Shown: piece after piece, positions 42,644-51,247 of the stretch
Position numbering within the stretch: the stretch's first letter is position 1
How the letters are laid out: every line of letters starts with the position of its first letter
Assembly: GCF_040869045.1 (NCBI RefSeq)
Contig: NC_090319.1
Coordinates: 230,571,832 to 230,635,831 of the forward strand
DNA: 64,000 bases
From: Eurosta solidaginis
Taxonomy: Eukaryota > Arthropoda > Insecta > Diptera > Tephritidae
Reading direction: 5' to 3'
Position numbers and translations under genes: made by a program
The notes under the pieces: model-generated
Databases searched by the model: none
Seen by the model: only the letters and a program-made list of their open reading frames with translations
What the model was told of the DNA's origin: nothing

Positions 42644-43948
42644 ATGTACAACCTTAGAAGTGGTAGACAAGTGAAAAAAACTTCAGATTCAGAATCCGAT
42701 TCAGACATATCAGGCTCAAGCTACGAAAGTTTAGCCTCATCTTCGACCGAAAAAGTCACAAACCAGGAAAATAGATTTTCTTTATCAACAGATTTTCCAG
42801 GCTTCGAAAATTCTTCCATTAAAAATTCAACTTCTAATTTAGCTCCAAATCTTAACGATTCAAATAGTGAAATTTTAACTTCTTCTACTTTAAAACAAAA
42901 TCCTAACGACCCAAATAGTGCAAACTTAGTTAATCCTTCTTCCAACGAAAACCCAGATCTTAACGATCCAATTAGTACAAACGTGGCCTCATCTTCTGCT
43001 AATTCAGCTCCAGATCTTAACGATCAAATCATGGCAACTCCAGAGGAAAAGAGAATTTTTATTAACACATGTGCTAATTCTATTAGAGAAAACTACAGCG
43101 GTGATCCACTAGCACTTGATTCTTTTATAGACAAAATTGAATTACTCGAACAATTCGCTACTGCAGATTTAACCGATACTTTCATAGCGTTCTTGAAATC
43201 AAAATTAGAGGGTAAAGCTCGTGAAGCAATACCAACACAAGTAGCTTCAGTCAACGAAATTAAAACAGCTCTACGTAATAGGATCAAACCAGACAACTCG
43301 AAAGTTGTAGCAGGGAGAATTGCAGCGTTGCATGTTAGCGGTAACAATTATACAGACTTTGCCAAAAAAGTTGAAGATTTAGCTGACTCACTTGAGCGGT
43401 CTCTTATTATTGAAGGGATCACTCAAATGAAAGCTCATGAAATGGCAGTCGAACAAACTGTTAACGTGTGTCGTCTAAATGCAAAATCCAATTTAGTAAA
43501 AACCATTTTATCCTCAACGGCATTTACTGATCCGAAAGACGTAGTAGCAAAATTAATTGTAGAACAAAACAACGAAGTAACTGAGCGTCAGGTTTTAGCT
43601 TTTCGATCACGTGGTAACAGTACATTTAGAAATTCACGTGGTAGTTATCGAGGTTTTTACCCAAACCGCGGCTATACTGGTTATAGAAATAATAACAGTT
43701 CATTTTCACACAACAGTAATTATAACGGTAATAATAATCAAAGATACAGGAATTATCACGGAAATAGATATCAAAATAATCACAATAATAATGCGCGTCC
43801 AAATACCAACTCTAATCCAAACAATAGTAACAATAGAAACAACAATTCGAGATCAGCCAATGGTAGAGGTCGAAACGCAAACGTTCGCGCTTTAAACGCC
43901 AGTGCCCCTCAGGAGCGAACACTGAGGGAGGACGAATTAAGCGAGTAA
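42644..43948 (+). CDS. gag: Gag polyprotein of the gypsy element
   Basis: 434 codons, uninterrupted, from ATG 42644 to TAA 43946-43948. An acidic Ser/Asn-rich N-terminal 130 residues with repeated LNDxxS motifs precedes an alpha-helical capsid region (about 130-310: SFIDKIELLEQFA, FLKSKLEGKAREAI, ALRNRIKPDNSKVVAGRI). The C-terminus is rich in Asn, Arg, Tyr and Gly (SYRGFYPNRGYTGYRNNNSS), with no CCHC knuckle, so RNA binding is probably by the basic Arg/Gly/Asn tail. Gag would form the particle that packages element RNA. The last 17 codons overlap pol and contain the frameshift signal. Start choice: first ATG, just after the leader, MYNLRSG being typical of such gags. Confidence 0.92.
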   Translation: MYNLRSGRQVKKTSDSESDSDISGSSYESLASSSTEKVTNQENRFSLSTDFPGFENSSIKNSTSNLAPNLNDSNSEILTSSTLKQNPNDPNSANLVNPSSNENPDLNDPISTNVASSSANSAPDLNDQIMATPEEKRIFINTCANSIRENYSGDPLALDSFIDKIELLEQFATADLTDTFIAFLKSKLEGKAREAIPTQVASVNEIKTALRNRIKPDNSKVVAGRIAALHVSGNNYTDFAKKVEDLADSLERSLIIEGITQMKAHEMAVEQTVNVCRLNAKSNLVKTILSSTAFTDPKDVVAKLIVEQNNEVTERQVLAFRSRGNSTFRNSRGSYRGFYPNRGYTGYRNNNSSFSHNSNYNGNNNQRYRNYHGNRYQNNHNNNARPNTNSNPNNSNNRNNNSRSANGRGRNANVRALNASAPQERTLREDELSE

Positions 43949-46900
43949 GCGAACTTCCCTCACCAATAGCCATCTATTGTTTAAATTTAAATTACTCTGA
44001 TTTTATAGAATTACAACTAAACGAGTCACAAAAATTTTGTTCTTTCCTAGTAGACACTCAAGCCGACATTTCCTTAATAAAAATATCATGTCTAGACAGA
44101 AATATTCCCTTAAATGCGAACGACATTATTAACATTACCGGAGTCACTTCTAATTCAGTTTCTACTTTAGGTAAAATTACCACAAATTTAAATTTTTCAA
44201 ACTTTTCTATTAAACATACTTTACACGTAGTAAATGAAGACTTTAATATTCCATCCGATGGCATACTGGGTAAAGATTTTCTGAAAATTAACAAATACAT
44301 TATTAATTATGAAAGAAATAGTATTTTCTTTTGGGTAGGTAATGAAAAAGTCGCGATACCAATCCTACACGGAACAGAAAGCGACAGTTGTATCATTCCA
44401 CCAAGATGCGAAATATTCAGACTTTTTGATTTAGGAAATTCACCCGAGCCACTTTTCGTGGACTCGCAGGAAATCGAAAAAGGTGTTTTCACAGCTAGGT
44501 GCATTGTTAATTCCAGTAACCCAATTATTAAAGTTATAAATACCACAGATGATATAAAGTATGTCAAAGGAAAAAGTATTCAGACAGAAAAACTTTCAAA
44601 CTACAATGTTTATACAATTAACAAGGCAGAAACAGAAGACAAACGTACGAAAAAACTAACTTCGATTTTAAAAAATCAAATACCTCAGCATGCTCATAGT
44701 AAATTAATTTACCTTTGCATAGATTATGCCGACATTTTCGCTCTTGACACGGACAAGATGACTTTAAATAACTTTTACGAGCAAAAACTAAGATTGACAG
44801 ACAACGATCCGGTATATGTTAAAAACTATAGATTGCCATACTCTCAACGCGAAGAAATAAATCGCCAAGTAAATAAATTATTAGACAACGATTTGATTGA
44901 ACCTAGTTATTCGAATTACAATAGTCCTTTGATTGTAGTCCCAAAGAAAGATACAAATGGTCAAAAAGCATATCGTATGTGCGTAGATTTTCGCGCGGTA
45001 AACAAAAAACTCATTGCTGATAAATTTCCACTAGCTAGAGTTGACGATATTTTAGACAATCTCGGTAGAGCAAAATATTTTTCCACATTAGATCTTTTTT
45101 CAGGATTTCATCAAATCCCCTTGCATCCTGACTCTCGTGACATTACGTCATTCAGCACTGATCGTGGCGCATTTAGATGGAAAGTGCTTCCATTCGGCTT
45201 AAATATAGCACCTAACTCATTCTCACGAATGATGACCATAGCTTTTTCGGGTATACCACCCAATGTCGCATTTTTGTACGTCGACGATATTATCGTCATA
45301 GGGTGTAGCGAAGCACACCACATTAAAAATCTTTCAAAAGTCTTCAATACTTGTAGATCTTTTAACCTCAAACTTAACCCAAATAAATGCAACTTTTTAC
45401 GACCAGAAGTTACATTTTTAGGTCATAAATGTTCAGCCAAAGGTTTGTTGCCAGACGACTCTAAGATAAACGCAATTAAAAAATATACAAAACCGACTGA
45501 CAAAGACGCGGTACGACGATTCGTCGCGTTTGCAAACTATTACAGACGGTTTATACCTAATTTTGCGTCTCTGGCAGCGCCTTTAAATCGATTAAGCAGA
45601 AAAAGAGTTGAATTTGTATGGGATGTTGAGTGCGAAAGAGCATTTTTATCTTTGAAAGCAGCGTTACTTTCACCAAAATTACTTCAATATCCAGATTTTA
45701 CTAAACAATTCATTATTACAGTTGATGCTTCCACAACTGGATGTGGCGCTATTCTGAGTCAAGAACAGCAAGGTAGTGATTTACCAATCTGTTTCGCTTC
45801 TAAAGCATTTAATACAGCCGAACAGAAAAAACCTATTATAGAATTAGAGCTTTTAGCTATTTACTTTGCAATCAAGCAATTTCGACCATATGTGTATGCT
45901 ACCCATTTCATTGTAAAATCAGACCATAGACCTCTAGTATACTTATTCAAAATGAAAGACCCATCTTCAAAACTTTCAAGAATAAGACTGGAACTATCTG
46001 AATATAACTTTACTATTGTATATATAAAAGGTAAATCAAACGTTTGTGCTGATGCACTATCGCGTATAACAATTGATGAGATTAAAGAAGCTAATAAACA
46101 AATTTTGGCCGTACAGACAAGAGCCATGACAAAAAAGGCAAACGACAAACATTTACACAGAAAAACAGACAAAACCGACGAAAAACAACTTACTTTACAT
46201 GTCTACGACAAATTTTCATTCAATTTTTCGAAAAAAGTCCCACGAATAAGATCTGCAATTACGTACGATAAAAATAATAAAACAACAAACTTAAGAATTT
46301 TTGCGCATATTAAACATAAGAAACTCGAGTTACTTAGTTTTGAGCTTGTTAACGAAATAATGACTTTAGAGAAATTACTTTCGAGGCTTGAATCAGAAGC
46401 CGGCAAACGCAAAATTAAGAAGATTGAATGGCCTAAAAACGATATTATGTTCGAACATTACACTATTACAAATTTCAAAAATATTGGAAATAAAATTTTA
46501 AAATCATTAGAAATTATACTAACAGATCCAGTGGTGACAGTAACAGATGAAGATACAAAATTAAAACTTATGAAAATTTACCATAATGATCCCATTTCCG
46601 GTGGACATTGCGGAATGAAAAGACTTTACGCAAAATTGCGAACAAAATTTTATTGGAAGAACATGACTCGCGATATATCGAAATATATCAAAAATTGTAA
46701 GGGTTGTCTTTTAAACAAGGTTAAACCTAAAACAAAAGAAAAACTTGTTTTAACACCAACTCCTTGTAAACCATTTGATATACTAGTAATTGACACAATA
46801 GGACCCCTACCTGAGTCCAAATATGGTAACAAGTTCGCACTTACCATGATTTGCGACATGACTAAATATCTGGTAACAGTCGCTGTACCAGACAAATCGG

Positions 46901-47589
46901 CAAAAACAATCGCTTCAGCTATTTTTGAAGGATTCATTTTAACTTACGGCACAATGAATGCCATAAAATCAGATTTAGGTACTGAATTTAAAAATGAATT
47001 ATTCGAAGAATTAACAAAGCTTTTAAACATTAACCATAATTTTTCAACTGCATACCATCATGAAACTGTTGGCACGATTGAACGTAATCATAGAGTGTTT
47101 AATGAATACTTACGTGCATATTTAAAAGACAATTTTTCTGATTGGGATGTTTATTTAAAATATTTTACCTTCCTACACAACACTACGAGTAGCACAGTTT
47201 TCGATAATCAATTTTCTCCTTACGAATTAGTCTTTGGGAAAAAGGCAACTTTGCCTAATGAATTAACAAAAGAAAAAATTGACCCGATCTATAACGTCGA
47301 AAATGAAGAAGTTAAGTTTAGGATGCAGAGAACGCACAAAATGGCACAAAATCTAATTAACAAAAATAAATTACAAAGTAAAAATTTGTACGATAAAACG
47401 GCACGACCTTTAATTGTAAAAATCGGAGATAGAGTGCTTTTACAAAAAGAACCACATCATAAACACGAAAATATTTATCAAGGTCCGTTCATCATAACCA
47501 AAATTAACGAACCCAACGTAACTATTTTCGATGAAGTCAAAAACAAAGAAAAAGTGGTACATAAAAATCGCCTAAGTAAAGTAAACTAA
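43867..47589 (+). CDS. pol: Pol polyprotein: protease, reverse transcriptase, RNase H, integrase
   Basis: The frame is open from 43867 (after TAG 43864-43866) to TAA 47587-47589, read after -1 frameshifting at 43891-43897. Protease: FLVDTQADISLIK at about 44041 and GILGKDFL at about 44260; the catalytic triplet reads DTQ instead of the usual DTG/DSG. RT: PSYSNYNSPLIVVPKKD, YRMCVDFRAVNKK, LPFGLNIAPNSFSRMM and catalytic YVDD at 45277-45288. RNase H: TVDASTTGCGAILSQ, ELELLAIYFAIK, SDHRPLVYL, ADALSR. Integrase: SGGHCGMKRL with CKGC zinc motif, catalytic IDTIGPLP, SDLGTEFKN and GTIERNHRVF, then a GDRVLLQKEP...YQGPFIITKI tail. About 1,240 codons with no stop; all catalytic motifs besides the protease Gly look intact. 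The product copies and integrates the element. Confidence 0.93.
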   Translation, partial: RSKRKRSRFKRQCPSGANTEGGRIKRVSELPSPIAIYCLNLNYSDFIELQLNESQKFCSFLVDTQADISLIKISCLDRNIPLNANDIINITGVTSNSVSTLGKITTNLNFSNFSIKHTLHVVNEDFNIPSDGILGKDFLKINKYIINYERNSIFFWVGNEKVAIPILHGTESDSCIIPPRCEIFRLFDLGNSPEPLFVDSQEIEKGVFTARCIVNSSNPIIKVINTTDDIKYVKGKSIQTEKLSNYNVYTINKAETEDKRTKKLTSILKNQIPQHAHSKLIYLCIDYADIFALDTDKMTLNNFYEQKLRLTDNDPVYVKNYRLPYSQREEINRQVNKLLDNDLIEPSYSNYNSPLIVVPKKDTNGQKAYRMCVDFRAVNKKLIADKFPLARVDDILDNLGRAKYFSTLDLFSGFHQIPLHPDSRDITSFSTDRGAFRWKVLPFGLNIAPNSFSRMMTIAFSGIPPNVAFLYVDDIIVIGCSEAHHIKNLSKVFNTCRSFNLKLNPNKCNFLRPEVTFLGHKCSAKGLLPDDSKINAIKKYTKPTDKDAVRRFVAFANYYRRFIPNFASLAAPLNRLSRKRVEFVWDVECERAFLSLKAALLSPKLLQYPDFTKQFIITVDASTTGCGAILSQEQQGSDLPICFASKAFNTAEQKKPIIELELLAIYFAIKQFRPYVYATHFIVKSDHRPLVYLFKMKDPSSKLSRIRLELSEYNFTIVYIKGKSNVCADALSRITIDEIKEANKQILAVQTRAMTKKANDKHLHRKTDKTDEKQLTLHVYDKFSFNFSKKVPRIRSAITYDKNNKTTNLRIFAHIKHKKLELLSFELVNEIMTLEKLLSRLESEAGKRKIKKIEWPKNDIMFEHYTITNFKNIGNKILKSLEIILTDPVVTVTDEDTKLKLMKIYHNDPISGGHCGMKRLYAKLRTKFYWKNMTRDISKYIKNCKGCLLNKVKPKTKEKLVLTPTPCKPFDILVIDTIGPLPESKYGNKFALTMICDMTKYLVTVAVPDKSAKTIASAIFEGFILTYGTMNAIKSDLGTEFKNELFEELTKLLNINHNFSTAYHHETVGTIERNHRVFNEYLRAYLKDNFSDWDVYLKYFTFLHNTTSSTVFDNQFSPYELVFGKKATLPNELTKEKIDPIYNVENEEVKFRMQRTHKMAQNLINKNKLQSKNLYDKTARPLIVKIGDRVLLQKEPHHKHENIYQGPFIITKINEPNVTIFDEVKNKEKVVHKNRLSKVN
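43891..43928 (+). promoter_or_regulatory. Programmed -1 ribosomal frameshift signal
   Basis: Heptamer T TTA AAC (43891-43897) lies in phase with gag, an exact X XXY YYZ slippery site. After an 8-nt spacer a 7-bp perfect stem follows, CCCTCAG (43906-43912) with CTGAGGG (43922-43928), loop 9 nt. Slippage by -1 at this point enters the pol frame, which is open from 43867. Confidence 0.88.
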
Positions 47590-48178
47590 CATTACTTCAA
47601 TATTTTTACTTTAAATTTGAAAAAAAAAACAAATCCAAAATTTTCTTACTAGCATTTAAGCAGCCACGAAGGCAAAAAAAAAAATTGTTAAACACAAAAA
47701 AAAAAAAAACAACAAAAAAAAAAAAAGAGCACAAATTTTATATATTCAAATAAACTTTTTATATAAGGGACCGTAACAAAAAAAAATACATATTTGATAT
47801 GTAATACAAAATGTAAAACCTTAAATTGTATCTGTAAAACTTTAACAAATCTAATATACATTACAATGTAACTATTTAGAAAAGAAACATTCAACATATT
47901 TTGCCGTAAATTAAAACATTATTATTATTTATACCTTTTATTTAATTTACAATGAACCATAAAAATGTAACTAAAATTTAAATATTCAATGTATAAAATT
48001 TTTTTTTTCTTTTTCAATTATTAATAAAAATGGTTCCGAACCAACGAATTAAAAAGGGGAGGTACACCCTAATATAAATATATTCGTTTGTTCGCAACAG
48101 TTTTTATATGTTATGGCAAAAGAAGAATGTGACAAAATTGATCACTTTGTCAATTCTTCTTTTCCCCAAAAAGGGTGA
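47590..48178 (+). other. 3' noncoding region of the gypsy element; no env
   Basis: AT-rich with A-runs (47670-47730). AAAAAGGGGAGG (48050-48061) is an internal purine tract. A strong hairpin AAAAGAAGAAT.GTGACAAA/TTTGTCAATTCTTCTTTT lies at 48118-48163, and AAAAAGGGTGA (48168-48178), directly before the LTR, is the likely polypurine primer. No ORF resembling an envelope gene. Confidence 0.75.
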
Positions 48179-48692
48179 TGTAAGGATAAAATCCCCCAAA
48201 TTTACTTTTTAATAATCATCTGGTAACATCTCAACATTGTTACTCACAATGATATTTAATTGTAAATATTAAAACAGAAAGAATAAAATATAAACATAAT
48301 ACGTCATGACATATTGTAATGTAGTGTGTAAAAGTGAACCAGATATATATGGGGTGAAACATGAAAAATAACTGGAAATGATGGCTCGGCATTTTTCATG
48401 TTTCACCGCCATCATTATAAATTTGGCAAGCGTACAAAATAGAAGTCCGGGCAATATAATTAAAAAGAATACATTTTATTTTGGACAGTTTTGCTTAAAA
48501 TAAAAAAGTGATTATTAATTAAAAAGTAGAAGCGTTTTGATTTAATTTAATTTACGAGCTTCTATACATGGGTGTATGGCGTAGAAGACCGCCACGAAAT
48601 TAAGTTCCATAAACTGGCCACAATCTGGAGGCGGCGCCCTCCAAGAACAAATCTTGGCAAGTAACCGATAGCGTAAGTTTTCAGGAGTAACA
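48179..48692 (+). repeat. 3' LTR
   Basis: 514 bp, TGTAAGG to GTAACA, same length as the 5' LTR, then target duplication ATCC (48693-48696). Confidence 0.92.
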
Positions 48693-48696
48693 ATCC

Positions 48697-49062
48697 TATC
48701 CAGGACAGATAGAGCTAACTGAAACCGCCTTCCTCCAAGCCTCTAATGCCTTAGACCGTGCCTTACTTGCTGTTTCCCGCTGCTTCCTAGAAGCGGGCGA
48801 AAATTGTTGATTGCGTGGCGGAGTACTGTTGCCCACAGTACTTTGCCGCCACTTGTTGCATCAGTCTCTTGACTTGAAGATAGCAACTCCACATCCGAGG
48901 AGTTTTCCTCTCCGAGTCTAGGTCCGTCAATTTTGCCGTCCCCTACCTTCGTCCTAGACTCCTAGCTGGAAGCAGAAGTATTTTATTTTGAGCTAGGCTC
49001 ACGGTAAAAAGCTGAGCTTTTAAAATCTGAAGTTTTTACAAAAATCTCACGTGCGTACATTT
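48697..49062 (-). mobile_element. LOA-like non-LTR retrotransposon (copy B, part 2)
   Basis: Continuation of the 39494-40617 segment after the gypsy insertion; minus-strand ORF1 start (SSSQETDATSGG at about 48870). Matches 14654-15023 of copy A. Confidence 0.72.
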
Positions 49063-49070
49063 GTTTAAAG

Positions 49071-49333
49071 CAGGGTTGCGTGATTTTTATTTGAACGAAT
49101 CACGACTCGAAAAATAAAATATATTTTTTATTTGAAAATGTTTTCAATGCAAAGATATTTTTTATCTTTTATTTGATTCGGCATCCAAAAAAAAATATTT
49201 TTTATTTGTTATTTGATTCTTCAGCGAAATCAAATATACTTTTTATTTTTTATTTGACAAAATCCGGCATCCAAATAAAAAATATTTTTTATTTGTTATT
49301 TGATTTTTAACCAAATCAAAGATACTTTTTATC
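49071..49333 (+). repeat. Left end of hAT-like foldback element and AT minisatellite (copy B)
   Basis: Same CAGGGTTGCGTGATT end and preceding GTTTAAAG (49063-49070) as in copy A, followed by the AT minisatellite. The right end is absent in copy B. Confidence 0.6.
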
Positions 49334-49675
49334 CAAGGTTCGATTCGAGCTAAAGGCCAGAACAGTAATTTTTTCTAATGATAATTTTTGTTGTTTTTTA
49401 ATTTTTCTATAATTGAAAAATTGTATTTCGTTTTTGGAATAGTAAGTAGAAAATGTTTCAGACAACCTGCCATAGCTGCTCAGGTAGATCCATTTCGAAG
49501 GGTGCTAAGCCTTCATCATCAGTACGCTTTAGCTATGGCAGGTTGTCTGAAAAATTTTCTACTTACTGTTCCAAAAACAAAATAAAATTTTTCAATTATA
49601 GTAAAATTAAAAAACAACAATAATTACCATTAGAAAAAAATGATTGTTCTGGCCTTGAGCTCGAATCGAACCTTG
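49334..49675. repeat. Head-to-head Penelope terminal repeats (copy B)
   Basis: Same long inverted repeat as 15298-15638. The minus-strand hammerhead motif is kept in the loop (CTGATGA at 49522-49516, GAAA at 49496-49493). Confidence 0.82.
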
Positions 49676-49822
49676 AATCATTTATCAATAGGCGGATGAA
49701 AACAAAAACAATTGTTAATAAACCCAGAGCACTTGGCAACGTCAAACAAAGTAATTGACAAAAACAAATCCAGCATTATCAGCGATTTGCAACAGATGGC
49801 GCAACGCTGATTAAATATAGTT

Positions 49823-50140
49823 GGTGTGATGGTAGCGTTCGCACCCGGGGCAAAGCAACATCAAAATTTTAGAAATAAAGTTTTTCAATTAGAAGAACAT
49901 TTTTCTAAGCGGGTCGCCCCTCGGCAGTGTTTGGCAAGCGCTCCAAGTGTATTTCTGCCATGAAACGCTCTCAGTTAAAACTCATCTGCCCTGCATATGC
50001 CGTTCGGAGTCGGCATAAAACATGTATGTCCCGTCCGGCCAATTTGTAGGGAAAATCAAGAGGAGCACGACGCAAATTGGAAGAGAAGCTCGGCTTTATA
50101 TCTCTTCGGAGGTTATCGCGCCTTACATTTATTTATTTAT
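49823..50140 (+). mobile_element. tRNA-derived SINE with deleted head (copy B)
   Basis: Matches 15784-16136 but about 30 bp between A and B boxes are missing (GGTAGCGTTCGCACC junction), which destroys the tRNA-like promoter. Confidence 0.8.
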
Positions 50141-50182
50141 TTAAGAAGGAATATAAGTACCAATTTATCAGTTAAACCAACC

Positions 50183-50267
50183 ACCGCTGTATAGCTAAAT
50201 GGTTAGCGCAGCGTGCCTATAGCGTACTGATGATGAAGACTTATCACACTTCGAAATGGATCTATCT
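50183..50267 (+). ncRNA. tRNA-like A-box sequence and hammerhead motif (copy B)
   Basis: Same arrangement as 16176-16260: CTGATGA at 50227-50233 and GAAA at 50253-50256. Stem II GAAG/CTTC is intact. Confidence 0.48.
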
Positions 50268-50351
50268 GCGCAGCTAGGGCAGGTTGTCTGAAAAATTTCC
50301 TACTTACTATTCCAAACAGAAAATACAATTTTTCAATTATAGAAAAATTAA

Positions 50352-51228
50352 AAAACAACAATAGTATTCGTTTGATGTTTGACGCTAAACAAATACCACC
50401 ATAAAATCCAGTTCATCATGGAAATGGAGGAAAACGCGAACAGTCCTTTCCTTGATGTTCGTATACACAGAGAAAATAATAATATTAAATTAGATTGGTA
50501 CTCAAAGCCAACGTCCTCTGGCCGCCTAATTAACTGTTTCTCCTCCCAACCAAGCAAATACAAAATCAACACAGCGAACAATCTGATAAATAAAATATTC
50601 ACCATAAGCCATCAATATTTCCATGACGCCAACAACGAGAAGATACATTTGATTTTAAGAAATAATAATTACCCCAACCACCTAATACACGAATTGATTA
50701 ACCAGGCGATCATAAAAACCAGTAACCACCTCAAAAAATTACCAGACGCAGCAACAACAGACACTAAGAAATACCACAGTGTGACATATATTCCTAAGCT
50801 TAGTCCTAGAGTCGATCACAATATAATTAAACAACAAAACATCACACTATCTTACAAGTCCAACAATACACTGTCCAAGATATACACAAAGACAAAGAAT
50901 CCAATAGACAAGCAACAACAAAACAACGTGATATGCAAAATAGAATGGAAAGGAAAGGAGAACGAAAACTGTGATAAAACATCACATTGCCGAACACGCA
51001 GCTGATATTAGAAAACAAAAACACAGCACTGCACTGTCACAGTACATACTCAACTGTGGCCATACAGCTGATTTCACGAACACCAAAATTATTGATAAAG
51101 AAAAAAGGGAGATGGTGAGATACACACTTGAAAGCTTACACATTTTAAACAACAGACAAACGACGATGAACAGAAAGGAGGGCAGCGACAATATCGCCGC
51201 TGCATACATGCTATGCCTGAGTAAATAA
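50352..51228 (+). pseudogene. Penelope-like RT C-terminus and partial GIY-YIG (copy B)
   Basis: Near-identical to 16345-17221, including the loss of the GIY...YIG motif and the frame change at about 50975. It keeps WYSKPTSSGRL, where copy A has a changed residue. Followed by the RTE after target AGTAATGACAAG. Confidence 0.8.
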
Positions 51229-51247
51229 ATAAATTAGTAATGACAAG

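Larger units (their letters stand above)
40618..48692 (+). mobile_element. Complete Ty3/gypsy LTR retrotransposon, structurally intact
   Basis: An 8075-bp element with 514-bp LTRs that differ at about eight positions by eye, a 4-bp target duplication, a PBS after the 5' LTR, a long AT-rich leader, gag (42644-43948), pol reached by a -1 frameshift (to 47589), and no env. Domain order PR-RT-RNase H-IN and a TGGCGACC primer site fit the mdg1/412-like group of insect gypsy elements; the exact family is not recognised. Open frames and near-identical LTRs suggest recent insertion and possible activity. It lies inside the LOA sequence of composite copy B. Confidence 0.93.

Noticed and set aside
43891..43897. 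Gag-pol joined by in-frame readthrough instead of frameshift
   Set aside because: Gag and pol are in different frames (gag stop at 43946 does not lie in the pol frame), and a full -1 frameshift signal is present.
47590..48178. env gene of an errantivirus after pol
   Set aside because: No ORF of size, signal peptide or transmembrane segment; only AT-rich noncoding sequence, a hairpin and the polypurine tract.
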